Positions 42,021 to 57,000 of a stretch of 64,000 nucleotides of DNA are shown here, one piece after another. The translations under genes were made by a program, and so were the position numbers. Position 1 is the stretch's first letter. Every line of letters starts with the position of its first letter. Source of the DNA: Mytilus californianus (Eukaryota > Mollusca > Bivalvia > Mytilida > Mytilidae); NCBI RefSeq assembly GCF_021869535.1, contig NW_026262701.1, forward strand, positions 44,395,278 to 44,459,277, read 5' to 3'. The notes under the pieces are model-generated. The model ran no database searches. It saw nothing but the letters and a program-made list of their open reading frames with translations, and was not told the origin of the DNA.

Positions 42021-45000
42021 GGTAGCAATACACAGTTAGGAAAAAAACTTAAAATTGACACTCATAATTTTTAAACACCCTCTTTCCCTTCCTTTCTAAC
42101 AAATAAGGCTTAATATTTGTGTTATGCATGTGTATATTTATAGAAAGAGAATCTTCCATAGATTTGATTTCTAATGGTTATAATGGTGAAATATAATCTC
42201 TTTTGGGTGTAACCATGGCAACAATCTGCATTTCTTTGATACAAAATATTGCATAAAAGGGGGGTGAACATGTCACAAAAGTCTCCAAAATTTGGTCCAA
42301 CGGAAAATTTCAATCAATTACAGTGATACCTTTCCTGAATCCATAGACATATATCTATCAAAAGGTCCAAAAAAAATCATATGCATTTCTGCTCGTTTTT
42401 CCATAAAATTGAATTGAAAAGATCGAGCGCAAAATCTTTGTTGATAAACACTGCAATAATTTATGGACCTATGGGCGGTACGGATAGGAAAATACGGACT
42501 GTCAAACAGAAAAATGGCCTATAAAACATGCTAAAAACAATCTAAATGTTCATATAAACCCACTAAGGCGGCTTTATTATTCTTCAATTATCTAAAAATC
42601 AATTTTATTGTACAAAAACTTTCATATTTAAAAAATTCACCATGGCCATAATGCGAAACTAAACTTCTAACTGTGTATTGCTACCTTAAGGATAAACATT
42701 TTTTTTTTCAATTCCACTTAAAATGGATTTCTGTGTTCTGCTAGCTTAAACGAGCAAATTGGCCTGCTAGTTTTGAAAATTGGTTCAGAAATAAATATTT
42801 TATGAAGGTTAGCAGTTGACACTGAAATGCAACAAAAAAGTGATCTGGTGAAACATGCCATGTCAAAGTGTAAATTCTCCTTTTTTAGTCAAATTTCTAA
42901 AACTATACCTTCTGTGCTTGTCTTTTCTTGTTTAAAAACTTAAATTAACCTTAATAGTAGACAAATTTTACAAGTTAAAGCTATTTTAAGGCTTTAGAAT
43001 GTCAATTTTGTTGTGTATTAGCATACCAAAGCCTTGGTTAAAATTTAGCAAATACTGAATTAATTTATAACAGCGGGAACAAATTTAGACTTAATTCATG
43101 CTAAATTGTGACTTTATACTTGCTAAAATAATAAATTTGATTTAGTCGCATGAAAAAATATAAAGCGTTCCCTTCTGAGGTTTCTACATAACGCGCATTG
43201 TTTCTTTTCCAAGGGGTAGCCAATAAAGTATCAATTTATGACCGAACCAAGTCTTTGTGTCAAAATGTCTATATTGGTTGCTAAGGACAATAAACAAAAA
43301 AACTAACATATATTGTCATACTAAAAGATGTTTCTCCCTCAGAATTGTATCTATAATCTAAATATCAATAGATTTGTGGTATGATTTGTCTAAAAATAAG
43401 CAATTCTGTGCTTTGTCAAATGCCATAAGGTAGCAATACACAGTTAGGAAAAAAACTTAAAATTGACACTCATAATTTTTAAACACCCTCTTTCCCTTCC
43501 TTTCTAACAAATAAGGCTTAATATTTGTGTTATGCATGTGTATATTTATAGAAAGAGAATCTTCCATAGATTTGATTTCTAATGGTTATAATGGTGAAAT
43601 ATAATCTCTTTTGGGTGTAACCATGGCAACAATCTGCATTTCTTTGATACAAAATATTGCATAAAAGGGGGGTGAACATGTCACAAAAGTCTCCAAAATT
43701 TGGTCCAACGGAAAATTTCAATCAATTACAGTGATACCTTTCCTGAATCCATAGACATATATCTATCAAAAGGTCCAAAAAAAATCATATGCATTTCTGC
43801 TCGTTTTTCCATAAAATTGAATTGAAAAGATCGAGCGCAAAATCTTTGTTGATAAACACTGCAATAATTTATGGACCTATGGGCGGTACGGATAGGAAAA
43901 TACGGACTGTCAAACAGAAAAATGGCCTATAAAACATGCTAAAAACAATCTAAATGTTCATATAAACCCACTAAGGCGGCTTTATTATTCTTCAATTATC
44001 TAAAAATCAATTTTATTGTACAAAAACTTTCATATTTAAAAAATTCACCATGGCCATAATGCGAAACTAAACTTCTAACTGTGTATTGCTACCTTAAGGA
44101 TAAACATTTTTTTTTTCAATTCCACTTAAAATGGATTTCTGTGTTCTGCTAGCTTAAACGAGCAAATTGGCCTGCTAGTTTTGAAAATTGGTTCAGAAAT
44201 AAATATTTTATGAAGGTTAGCAGTTGACACTGAAATGCAACAAAAAAGTGATCTGGTGAAACATGCCATGTCAAAGTGTAAATTCTCCTTTTTTAGTCAA
44301 ATTTCTAAAACTATACCTTCTGTGCTTGTCTTTTCTTGTTTAAAAACTTAAATTAACCTTAATAGTAGACAAATTTTACAAGTTAAAGCTATTTTAAGGC
44401 TTTAGAATGTCAATTTTGTTGTGTATTAGCATACCAAAGCCTTGGTTAAAATTTAGCAAATACTGAATTAATTTATAACAGCGGGAACAAATTTAGACTT
44501 AATTCATGCTAAATTGTGACTTTATACTTGCTAAAATAATAAATTTGATTTAGTCGCATGAAAAAATATAAAGTGTTCCCTTCTGAGGTTTCTACATAAC
44601 GCGCATTGTTTCTTTTCCAAGGGGTAGCCAATAAAGTATCAATTTATGACCGAACCAAGTCTTTGTGTCAAAATGTCTATATTGGTTGCTAAGGACAATA
44701 AACAAAAAAACTAACATATATTGTCATACTAAAAGATGTTTCTCCCTCAGAATTGTATCTATAATCTAAATATCAATAGATTTGTGGTATGATTTGTCTA
44801 AAAATAAGCAATTCTGTGCTTTGTCAAATGCCATAAGGTAGCAATACACAGTTAGGAAAAAAACTTAAAATTGACACTCATAATTTTTAAACACCCTCTT
44901 TCCCTTCCTTTCTAACAAATAAGGCTTAATATTTGTGTTATGCATGTGTATATTTATAGAAAGAGAATCTTCCATAGATTTGATTTCTAATGGTTATAAT

Positions 45001-48000
45001 GGTGAAATATAATCTCTTTTGGGTGTAACCATGGCAACAATCTGCATTTCTTTGATACAAAATATTGCATAAAAGGGGGGTGAACATGTCACAAAAGTCT
45101 CCAAAATTTGGTCCAACGGAAAATTTCAATCAATTACAGTGATACCTTTCCTGAATCCATAGACATATATCTATCAAAAGGTCCAAAAAAAATCATATGC
45201 ATTTCTGCTCGTTTTTCCATAAAATTGAATTGAAAAGATCGAGCGCAAAATCTTTGTTGATAAACACTGCAATAATTTATGGACCTATGGGCGGTACGGA
45301 TAGGAAAATACGGACTGTCAAACAGAAAAATGGCCTATAAAACATGCTAAAAACAATCTAAATGTTCATATAAACCCACTAAGGCGGCTTTATTATTCTT
45401 CAATTATCTAAAAATCAATTTTATTGTACAAAAACTTTCATATTTAAAAAATTCACCATGGCCATAATGCGAAACTAAACTTCTAACTGTGTATTGCTAC
45501 CTTAAGGATAAACATTTTTTTTTTCAATTCCACTTAAAATGGATTTCTGTGTTCTGCTAGCTTAAACGAGCAAATTGGCCTGCTAGTTTTGAAAATTGGT
45601 TCAGAAATAAATATTTTATGAAGGTTAGCAGTTGACACTGAAATGCAACAAAAAAGTGATCTGGTGAAACATGCCATGTCAAAGTGTAAATTCTCCTTTT
45701 TTAGTCAAATTTCTAAAACTATACCTTCTGTGCTTGTCTTTTCTTGTTTAAAAACTTAAATTAACCTTAATAGTAGACAAATTTTACAAGTTAAAGCTAT
45801 TTTAAGGCTTTAGAATGTCAATTTTGTTGTGTATTAGCATACCAAAGCCTTGGTTAAAATTTAGCAAATACTGAATTAATTTATAACAGCGGGAACAAAT
45901 TTAGACTTAATTCATGCTAAATTGTGACTTTATACTTGCTAAAATAATAAATTTGATTTAGTCGCATGAAAAAATATAAAGCGTTCCCTTCTGAGGTTTC
46001 TACATAACGCGCATTGTTTCTTTTCCAAGGGGTAGCCAATAAAGTATCAATTTATGACCGATCCAAGTCTTTGTGTCAAAATGTCTATATTGGTTGCTAA
46101 GGACAATAAACAAAAAAACTAACATATATTGTCATACTAAAAGATGTTTCTCCCTCAGAATTGTATCTATAATCTAAATATCAATAGATTTGTGGTATGA
46201 TTTGTCTAAAAATAAGCAATTCTGTGCTTTGTCAAATGCCATAAGGTAGCAATACACAGTTAGGAAAAAAACTTAAAATTGACACTCATAATTTTTAAAC
46301 ACCCTCTTTCCCTTCCTTTCTAACAAATAAGGCTTAATATTTGTGTTATGCATGTGTATATTTATAGAAAGAGAATCTTCCATAGATTTGATTTCTAATG
46401 GTTATAATGGTGAAATATAATCTCTTTTGGGTGTAACCATGGCAACAATCTGCATTTCTTTGATACAAAATATTGCATAAAAGGGGGGTGAACATGTCAC
46501 AAAAGTCTCCAAAATTTGGTCCAACGGAAAATTTCAATCAATTACAGTGATACCTTTCCTGAATCCATAGACATATATCTATCAAAAGGTCCAAAAAAAA
46601 TCATATGCATTTCTGCTCGTTTTTCCATAAAATTGAATTGAAAAGATCGAGCGCAAAATCTTTGTTGATAAACACTGCAATAATTTATGGACCTATGGGC
46701 GGTACGGATAGGAAAATACGGACTGTCAAACAGAAAAATGGCCTATAAAACATGCTAAAAACAATCTAAATGTTCATATAAACCCACTAAGGCGGCTTTA
46801 TTATTCTTCAATTATCTAAAAATCAATTTTATTGTACAAAAACTTTCATATTTAAAAAATTCACCATGGCCATAATGCGAAACTAAACTTCTAACTGTGT
46901 ATTGCTACCTTAAGGATAAACATTTTTTTTTTCAATTCCACTTAAAATGGATTTCTGTGTTCTGCTAGCTTAAACGAGCAAATTGGCCTGCTAGTTTTGA
47001 AAATTGGTTCAGAAATAAATATTTTATGAAGGTTAGCAGTTGACACTGAAATGCAACAAAAAAGTGATCTGGTGAAACATGCCATGTCAAAGTGTAAATT
47101 CTCCTTTTTTAGTCAAATTTCTAAAACTATACCTTCTGTGCTTGTCTTTTCTTGTTTAAAAACTTAAATTAACCTTAATAGTAGACAAATTTTACAAGTT
47201 AAAGCTATTTTAAGGCTTTAGAATGTCAATTTTGTTGTGTATTAGCATACCAAAGCCTTGGTTAAAATTTAGCAAATACTGAATTAATTTATAACAGCGG
47301 GAACAAATTTAGACTTAATTCATGCTAAATTGTGACTTTATACTTGCTAAAATAATAAATTTGATTTAGTCGCATGAAAAAATATAAAGCGTTCCCTTCT
47401 GAGGTTTCTACATAACGCGCATTGTTTCTTTTCCAAGGGGTAGCCAATAAAGTATCAATTTATGACCGAACCAAGTCTTTGTGTCAAAATGTCTATATTG
47501 GTTGCTAAGGACAATAAACAAAAAAACTAACATATATTGTCATACTAAAAGATGTTTCTCCCTCAGAATTGTATCTATAATCTAAATATCAATAGATTTG
47601 TGGTATGATTTGTCTAAAAATAAGCAATTCTGTGCTTTGTCAAATGCCATAAGGTAGCAATACACAGTTAGGAAAAAAACTTAAAATTGACACTCATAAT
47701 TTTTAAACACCCTCTTTCCCTTCCTTTCTAACAAATAAGGCTTAATATTTGTGTTATGCATGTGTATATTTATAGAAAGAGAATCTTCCATAGATTTGAT
47801 TTCTAATGGTTATAATGGTGAAATATAATCTCTTTTGGGTGTAACCATGGCAACAATCTGCATTTCTTTGATACAAAATATTGCATAAAAGGGGGGTGAA
47901 CATGTCACAAAAGTCTCCAAAATTTGGTCCAACGGAAAATTTCAATCAATTACAGTGATACCTTTCCTGAATCCATAGACATATATCTATCAAAAGGTCC

Positions 48001-51000
48001 AAAAAAAATCATATGCATTTCTGCTCGTTTTTCCATAAAATTGAATTGAAAAGATCGAGCGCAAAATCTTTGTTGATAAACACTGCAATAATTTATGGAC
48101 CTATGGGCGGTACGGATAGGAAAATACGGACTGTCAAACAGAAAAATGGCCTATAAAACATGCTAAAAACAATCTAAATGTTCATATAAACCCACTAAGG
48201 CGGCTTTATTATTCTTCAATTATCTAAAAATCAATTTTATTGTACAAAAACTTTCATATTTAAAAAATTCACCATGGCCATAATGCGAAACTAAACTTCT
48301 AACTGTGTATTGCTACCTTAAGGATAAACATTTTTTTTTTCAATTCCACTTAAAATGGATTTCTGTGTTCTGCTAGCTTAAACGAGCAAATTGGCCTGCT
48401 AGTTTTGAAAATTGGTTCAGAAATAAATATTTTATGAAGGTTAGCAGTTGACACTGAAATGCAACAAAAAAGTGATCTGGTGAAACATGCCATGTCAAAG
48501 TGTAAATTCTCCTTTTTTAGTCAAATTTCTAAAACTATACCTTCTGTGCTTGTCTTTTCTTGTTTAAAAACTTAAATTAACCTTAATAGTAGACAAATTT
48601 TACAAGTTAAAGCTATTTTAAGGCTTTAGAATGTCAATTTTGTTGTGTATTAGCATACCAAAGCCTTGGTTAAAATTTAGCAAATACTGAATTAATTTAT
48701 AACAGCGGGAACAAATTTAGACTTAATTCATGCTAAATTGTGACTTTATACTTGCTAAAATAATAAATTTGATTTAGTCGCATGAAAAAATATAAAGCGT
48801 TCCCTTCTGAGGTTTCTACATAACGCGCATTGTTTCTTTTCCAAGGGGTAGCCAATAAAGTATCAATTTATGACCGAACCAAGTCTTTGTGTCAAAATGT
48901 CTATATTGGTTGCTAAGGACAATAAACAAAAAAACTAACATATATTGTCATACTAAAAGATGTTTCTCCCTCAGAATTGTATCTATAATCTAAATATCAA
49001 TAGATTTGTGGTATGATTTGTCTAAAAATAAGCAATTCTGTGCTTTGTCAAATGCCATAAGGTAGCAATACACAGTTAGGAAAAAAACTTAAAATTGACA
49101 CTCATAATTTTTAAACACCCTCTTTCCCTTCCTTTCTAACAAATAAGGCTTAATATTTGTGTTATGCATGTGTATATTTATAGAAAGAGAATCTTCCATA
49201 GATTTGATTTCTAATGGTTATAATGGTGAAATATAATCTCTTTTGGGTGTAACCATGGCAACAATCTGCATTTCTTTGATACAAAATATTGCATAAAAGG
49301 GGGGTGAACATGTCACAAAAGTCTCCAAAATTTGGTCCAACGGAAAATTTCAATCAATTACAGTGATACCTTTCCTGAATCCATAGACATATATCTATCA
49401 AAAGGTCCAAAAAAAATCATATGCATTTCTGCTCGTTTTTCCATAAAATTGAATTGAAAAGATCGAGCGCAAAATCTTTGTTGATAAACACTGCAATAAT
49501 TTATGGACCTATGGGCGGTACGGATAGGAAAATACGGACTGTCAAACAGAAAAATGGCCTATAAAACATGCTAAAAACAATCTAAATGTTCATATAAACC
49601 CACTAAGGCGGCTTTATTATTCTTCAATTATCTAAAAATCAATTTTATTGTACAAAAACTTTCATATTTAAAAAATTCACCATGGCCATAATGCGAAACT
49701 AAACTTCTAACTGTGTATTGCTACCTTAAGGATAAACATTTTTTTTTTCAATTCCACTTAAAATGGATTTCTGTGTTCTGCTAGCTTAAACGAGCAAATT
49801 GGCCTGCTAGTTTTGAAAATTGGTTCAGAAATAAATATTTTATGAAGGTTAGCAGTTGACACTGAAATGCAACAAAAAAGTGATCTGGTGAAACATGCCA
49901 TGTCAAAGTGTAAATTCTCCTTTTTTAGTCAAATTTCTAAAACTATACCTTCTGTGCTTGTCTTTTCTTGTTTAAAAACTTAAATTAACCTTAATAGTAG
50001 ACAAATTTTACAAGTTAAAGCTATTTTAAGGCTTTAGAATGTCAATTTTGTTGTGTATTAGCATACCAAAGCCTTGGTTAAAATTTAGCAAATACTGAAT
50101 TAATTTATAACAGCGGGAACAAATTTAGACTTAATTCATGCTAAATTGTGACTTTATACTTGCTAAAATAATAAATTTGATTTAGTCGCATGAAAAAATA
50201 TAAAGCGTTCCCTTCTGAGGTTTCTACATAACGCGCATTGTTTCTTTTCCAAGGGGTAGCCAATAAAGTATCAATTTATGACCGAACCAAGTCTTTGTGT
50301 CAAAATGTCTATATTGGTTGCTAAGGACAATAAACAAAAAAACTAACATATATTGTCATACTAAAAGATGTTTCTCCCTCAGAATTGTATCTATAATCTA
50401 AATATCAATAGATTTGTGGTATGATTTGTCTAAAAATAAGCAATTCTGTGCTTTGTCAAATGCCATAAGGTAGCAATACACAGTTAGGAAAAAAACTTAA
50501 AATTGACACTCATAATTTTTAAACACCCTCTTTCCCTTCCTTTCTAACAAATAAGGCTTAATATTTGTGTTATGCATGTGTATATTTATAGAAAGAGAAT
50601 CTTCCATAGATTTGATTTCTAATGGTTATAATGGTGAAATATAATCTCTTTTGGGTGTAACCATGGCAACAATCTGCATTTCTTTGATACAAAATATTGC
50701 ATAAAAGGGGGGTGAACATGTCACAAAAGTCTCCAAAATTTGGTCCAACGGAAAATTTCAATCAATTACAGTGATACCTTTCCTGAATCCATAGACATAT
50801 ATCTATCAAAAGGTCCAAAAAAAATCATATGCATTTCTGCTCGTTTTTCCATAAAATTGAATTGAAAAGATCGAGCGCAAAATCTTTGTTGATAAACACT
50901 GCAATAATTTATGGACCTATGGGCGGTACGGATAGGAAAATACGGACTGTCAAACAGAAAAATGGCCTATAAAACATGCTAAAAACAATCTAAATGTTCA

Positions 51001-54000
51001 TATAAACCCACTAAGGCGGCTTTATTATTCTTCAATTATCTAAAAATCAATTTTATTGTACAAAAACTTTCATATTTAAAAAATTCACCATGGCCATAAT
51101 GCGAAACTAAACTTCTAACTGTGTATTGCTACCTTAAGGATAAACATTTTTTTTTTCAATTCCACTTAAAATGGATTTCTGTGTTCTGCTAGCTTAAACG
51201 AGCAAATTGGCCTGCTAGTTTTGAAAATTGGTTCAGAAATAAATATTTTATGAAGGTTAGCAGTTGACACTGAAATGCAACAAAAAAGTGATCTGGTGAA
51301 ACATGCCATGTCAAAGTGTAAATTCTCCTTTTTTAGTCAAATTTCTAAAACTATACCTTCTGTGCTTGTCTTTTCTTGTTTAAAAACTTAAATTAACCTT
51401 AATAGTAGACAAATTTTACAAGTTAAAGCTATTTTAAGGCTTTAGAATGTCAATTTTGTTGTGTATTAGCATACCAAAGCCTTGGTTAAAATTTAGCAAA
51501 TACTGAATTAATTTATAACAGCGGGAACAAATTTAGACTTAATTCATGCTAAATTGTGACTTTATACTTGCTAAAATAATAAATTTGATTTAGTCGCATG
51601 AAAAAATATAAAGCGTTCCCTTCTGAGGTTTCTACATAACGCGCATTGTTTCTTTTCCAAGGGGTAGCCAATAAAGTATCAATTTATGACCGAACCAAGT
51701 CTTTGTGTCAAAATGTCTATATTGGTTGCTAAGGACAATAAACAAAAAAACTAACATATATTGTCATACTAAAAGATGTTTCTCCCTCAGAATTGTATCT
51801 ATAATCTAAATATCAATAGATTTGTGGTATGATTTGTCTAAAAATAAGCAATTCTGTGCTTTGTCAAATGCCATAAGGTAGCAATACACAGTTAGGAAAA
51901 AAACTTAAAATTGACACTCATAATTTTTAAACACCCTCTTTCCCTTCCTTTCTAACAAATAAGGCTTAATATTTGTGTTATGCATGTGTATATTTATAGA
52001 AAGAGAATCTTCCATAGATTTGATTTCTAATGGTTATAATGGTGAAATATAATCTCTTTTGGGTGTAACCATGGCAACAATCTGCATTTCTTTGATACAA
52101 AATATTGCATAAAAGGGGGGTGAACATGTCACAAAAGTCTCCAAAATTTGGTCCAACGGAAAATTTCAATCAATTACAGTGATACCTTTCCTGAATCCAT
52201 AGACATATATCTATCAAAAGGTCCAAAAAAAATCATATGCATTTCTGCTCGTTTTTCCATAAAATTGAATTGAAAAGATCGAGCGCAAAATCTTTGTTGA
52301 TAAACACTGCAATAATTTATGGACCTATGGGCGGTACGGATAGGAAAATACGGACTGTCAAACAGAAAAATGGCCTATAAAACATGCTAAAAACAATCTA
52401 AATGTTCATATAAACCCACTAAGGCGGCTTTATTATTCTTCAATTATCTAAAAATCAATTTTATTGTACAAAAACTTTCATATTTAAAAAATTCACCATG
52501 GCCATAATGCGAAACTAAACTTCTAACTGTGTATTGCTACCTTAAGGATAAACATTTTTTTTTTCAATTCCACTTAAAATGGATTTCTGTGTTCTGCTAG
52601 CTTAAACGAGCAAATTGGCCTGCTAGTTTTGAAAATTGGTTCAGAAATAAATATTTTATGAAGGTTAGCAGTTGACACTGAAATGCAACAAAAAAGTGAT
52701 CTGGTGAAACATGCCATGTCAAAGTGTAAATTCTCCTTTTTTAGTCAAATTTCTAAAACTATACCTTCTGTGCTTGTCTTTTCTTGTTTAAAAACTTAAA
52801 TTAACCTTAATAGTAGACAAATTTTACAAGTTAAAGCTATTTTAAGGCTTTAGAATGTCAATTTTGTTGTGTATTAGCATACCAAAGCCTTGGTTAAAAT
52901 TTAGCAAATACTGAATTAATTTATAACAGCGGGAACAAATTTAGACTTAATTCATGCTAAATTGTGACTTTATACTTGCTAAAATAATAAATTTGATTTA
53001 GTCGCATGAAAAAATATAAAGCGTTCCCTTCTGAGGTTTCTACATAACGCGCATTGTTTCTTTTCCAAGGGGTAGCCAATAAAGTATCAATTTATGACCG
53101 AACCAAGTCTTTGTGTCAAAATGTCTATATTGGTTGCTAAGGACAATAAACAAAAAAACTAACATATATTGTCATACTAAAAGATGTTTCTCCCTCAGAA
53201 TTGTATCTATAATCTAAATATCAATAGATTTGTGGTATGATTTGTCTAAAAATAAGCAATTCTGTGCTTTGTCAAATGCCATAAGGTAGCAATACACAGT
53301 TAGGAAAAAAACTTAAAATTGACACTCATAATTTTTAAACACCCTCTTTCCCTTCCTTTCTAACAAATAAGGCTTAATATTTGTGTTATGCATGTGTATA
53401 TTTATAGAAAGAGAATCTTCCATAGATTTGATTTCTAATGGTTATAATGGTGAAATATAATCTCTTTTGGGTGTAACCATGGCAACAATCTGCATTTCTT
53501 TGATACAAAATATTGCATAAAAGGGGGGTGAACATGTCACAAAAGTCTCCAAAATTTGGTCCAACGGAAAATTTCAATCAATTACAGTGATACCTTTCCT
53601 GAATCCATAGACATATATCTATCAAAAGGTCCAAAAAAAATCATATGCATTTCTGCTCGTTTTTCCATAAAATTGAATTGAAAAGATCGAGCGCAAAATC
53701 TTTGTTGATAAACACTGCAATAATTTATGGACCTATGGGCGGTACGGATAGGAAAATACGGACTGTCAAACAGAAAAATGGCCTATAAAACATGCTAAAA
53801 ACAATCTAAATGTTCATATAAACCCACTAAGGCGGCTTTATTATTCTTCAATTATCTAAAAATCAATTTTATTGTACAAAAACTTTCATATTTAAAAAAT
53901 TCACCATGGCCATAATGCGAAACTAAACTTCTAACTGTGTATTGCTACCTTAAGGATAAACATTTTTTTTTTCAATTCCACTTAAAATGGATTTCTGTGT

Positions 54001-57000
54001 TCTGCTAGCTTAAATGAGCAAATTGGCCTGCTAGTTTTGAAAATTGGTTCAGAAATAAATATTTTATGAAGGTTAGCAGTTGACACTGAAATGCAACAAA
54101 AAAGTGATCTGGTGAAACATGCCATGTCAAAGTGTAAATTCTCCTTTTTTAGTCAAATTTCTAAAACTATACCTTCTGTGCTTGTCTTTTCTTGTTTAAA
54201 AACTTAAATTAACCTTAATAGTAGACAAATTTTACAAGTTAAAGCTATTTTAAGGCTTTAGAATGTCAATTTTGTTGTGTATTAGCATACCAAAGCCTTG
54301 GTTAAAATTTAGCAAATACTGAATTAATTTATAACAGCGGGAACAAATTTAGACTTAATTCATGCTAAATTGTGACTTTATACTTGCTAAAATAATAAAT
54401 TTGATTTAGTCGCATGAAAAAATATAAAGCGTTCCCTTCTGAGGTTTCTACATAACGCGCATTGTTTCTTTTCCAAGGGGTAGCCAATAAAGTATCAATT
54501 TATGACCGAACCAAGTCTTTGTGTCAAAATGTCTATATTGGTTGCTAAGGACAATAAACAAAAAAACTAACATATATTGTCATACTAAAAGATGTTTCTC
54601 CCTCAGAATTGTATCTATAATCTAAATATCAATAGATTTGTGGTATGATTTGTCTAAAAATAAGCAATTCTGTGCTTTGTCAAATGCCATAAGGTAGCAA
54701 TACACAGTTAGGAAAAAAACTTAAAATTGACACTCATAATTTTTAAACACCCTCTTTCCCTTCCTTTCTAACAAATAAGGCTTAATATTTGTGTTATGCA
54801 TGTGTATATTTATAGAAAGAGAATCTTCCATAGATTTGATTTCTAATGGTTATAATGGTGAAATATAATCTCTTTTGGGTGTAACCATGGCAACAATCTG
54901 CATTTCTTTGATACAAAATATTGCATAAAAGGGGGGTGAACATGTCACAAAAGTCTCCAAAATTTGGTCCAACGGAAAATTTCAATCAATTACAGTGATA
55001 CCTTTCCTGAATCCATAGACATATATCTATCAAAAGGTCCAAAAAAAATCATATGCATTTCTGCTCGTTTTTCCATAAAATTGAATTGAAAAGATCGAGC
55101 GCAAAATCTTTGTTGATAAACACTGCAATAATTTATGGACCTATGGGCGGTACGGATAGGAAAATACGGACTGTCAAACAGAAAAATGGCCTATAAAACA
55201 TGCTAAAAACAATCTAAATGTTCATATAAACCCACTAAGGCGGCTTTATTATTCTTCAATTATCTAAAAATCAATTTTATTGTACAAAAACTTTCATATT
55301 TAAAAAATTCACCATGGCCATAATGCGAAACTAAACTTCTAACTGTGTATTGCTACCTTAAGGATAAACATTTTTTTTTTCAATTCCACTTAAAATGGAT
55401 TTCTGTGTTCTGCTAGCTTAAACGAGCAAATTGGCCTGCTAGTTTTGAAAATTGGTTCAGAAATAAATATTTTATGAAGGTTAGCAGTTGACACTGAAAT
55501 GCAACAAAAAAGTGATCTGGTGAAACATGCCATGTCAAAGTGTAAATTCTCCTTTTTTAGTCAAATTTCTAAAACTATACCTTCTGTGCTTGTCTTTTCT
55601 TGTTTAAAAACTTAAATTAACCTTAATAGTAGACAAATTTTACAAGTTAAAGCTATTTTAAGGCTTTAGAATGTCAATTTTGTTGTGTATTAGCATACCA
55701 AAGCCTTGGTTAAAATTTAGCAAATACTGAATTAATTTATAACAGCGGGAACAAATTTAGACTTAATTCATGCTAAATTGTGACTTTATACTTGCTAAAA
55801 TAATAAATTTGATTTAGTCGCATGAAAAAATATAAAGCGTTCCCTTCTGAGGTTTCTACATAACGCGCATTGTTTCTTTTCCAAGGGGTAGCCAATAAAG
55901 TATCAATTTATGACCGAACCAAGTCTTTGTGTCAAAATGTCTATATTGGTTGCTAAGGACAATAAACAAAAAAACTAACATATATTGTCATACTAAAAGA
56001 TGTTTCTCCCTCAGAATTGTATCTATAATCTAAATATCAATAGATTTGTGGTATGATTTGTCTAAAAATAAGCAATTCTGTGCTTTGTCAAATGCCATAA
56101 GGTAGCAATACACAGTTAGGAAAAAAACTTAAAATTGACACTCATAATTTTTAAACACCCTCTTTCCCTTCCTTTCTAACAAATAAGGCTTAATATTTGT
56201 GTTATGCATGTGTATATTTATAGAAAGAGAATCTTCCATAGATTTGATTTCTAATGGTTATAATGGTGAAATATAATCTCTTTTGGGTGTAACCATGGCA
56301 ACAATCTGCATTTCTTTGATACAAAATATTGCATAAAAGGGGGGTGAACATGTCACAAAAGTCTCCAAAATTTGGTCCAACGGAAAATTTCAATCAATTA
56401 CAGTGATACCTTTCCTGAATCCATAGACATATATCTATCAAAAGGTCCAAAAAAAATCATATGCATTTCTGCTCGTTTTTCCATAAAATTGAATTGAAAA
56501 GATCGAGCGCAAAATCTTTGTTGATAAACACTGCAATAATTTATGGACCTATGGGCGGTACGGATAGGAAAATACGGACTGTCAAACAGAAAAATGGCCT
56601 ATAAAACATGCTAAAAACAATCTAAATGTTCATATAAACCCACTAAGGCGGCTTTATTATTCTTCAATTATCTAAAAATCAATTTTATTGTACAAAAACT
56701 TTCATATTTAAAAAATTCACCATGGCCATAATGCGAAACTAAACTTCTAACTGTGTATTGCTACCTTAAGGATAAACATTTTTTTTTTCAATTCCACTTA
56801 AAATGGATTTCTGTGTTCTGCTAGCTTAAACGAGCAAATTGGCCTGCTAGTTTTGAAAATTGGTTCAGAAATAAATATTTTATGAAGGTTAGCAGTTGAC
56901 ACTGAAATGCAACAAAAAAGTGATCTGGTGAAACATGCCATGTCAAAGTGTAAATTCTCCTTTTTTAGTCAAATTTCTAAAACTATACCTTCTGTGCTTG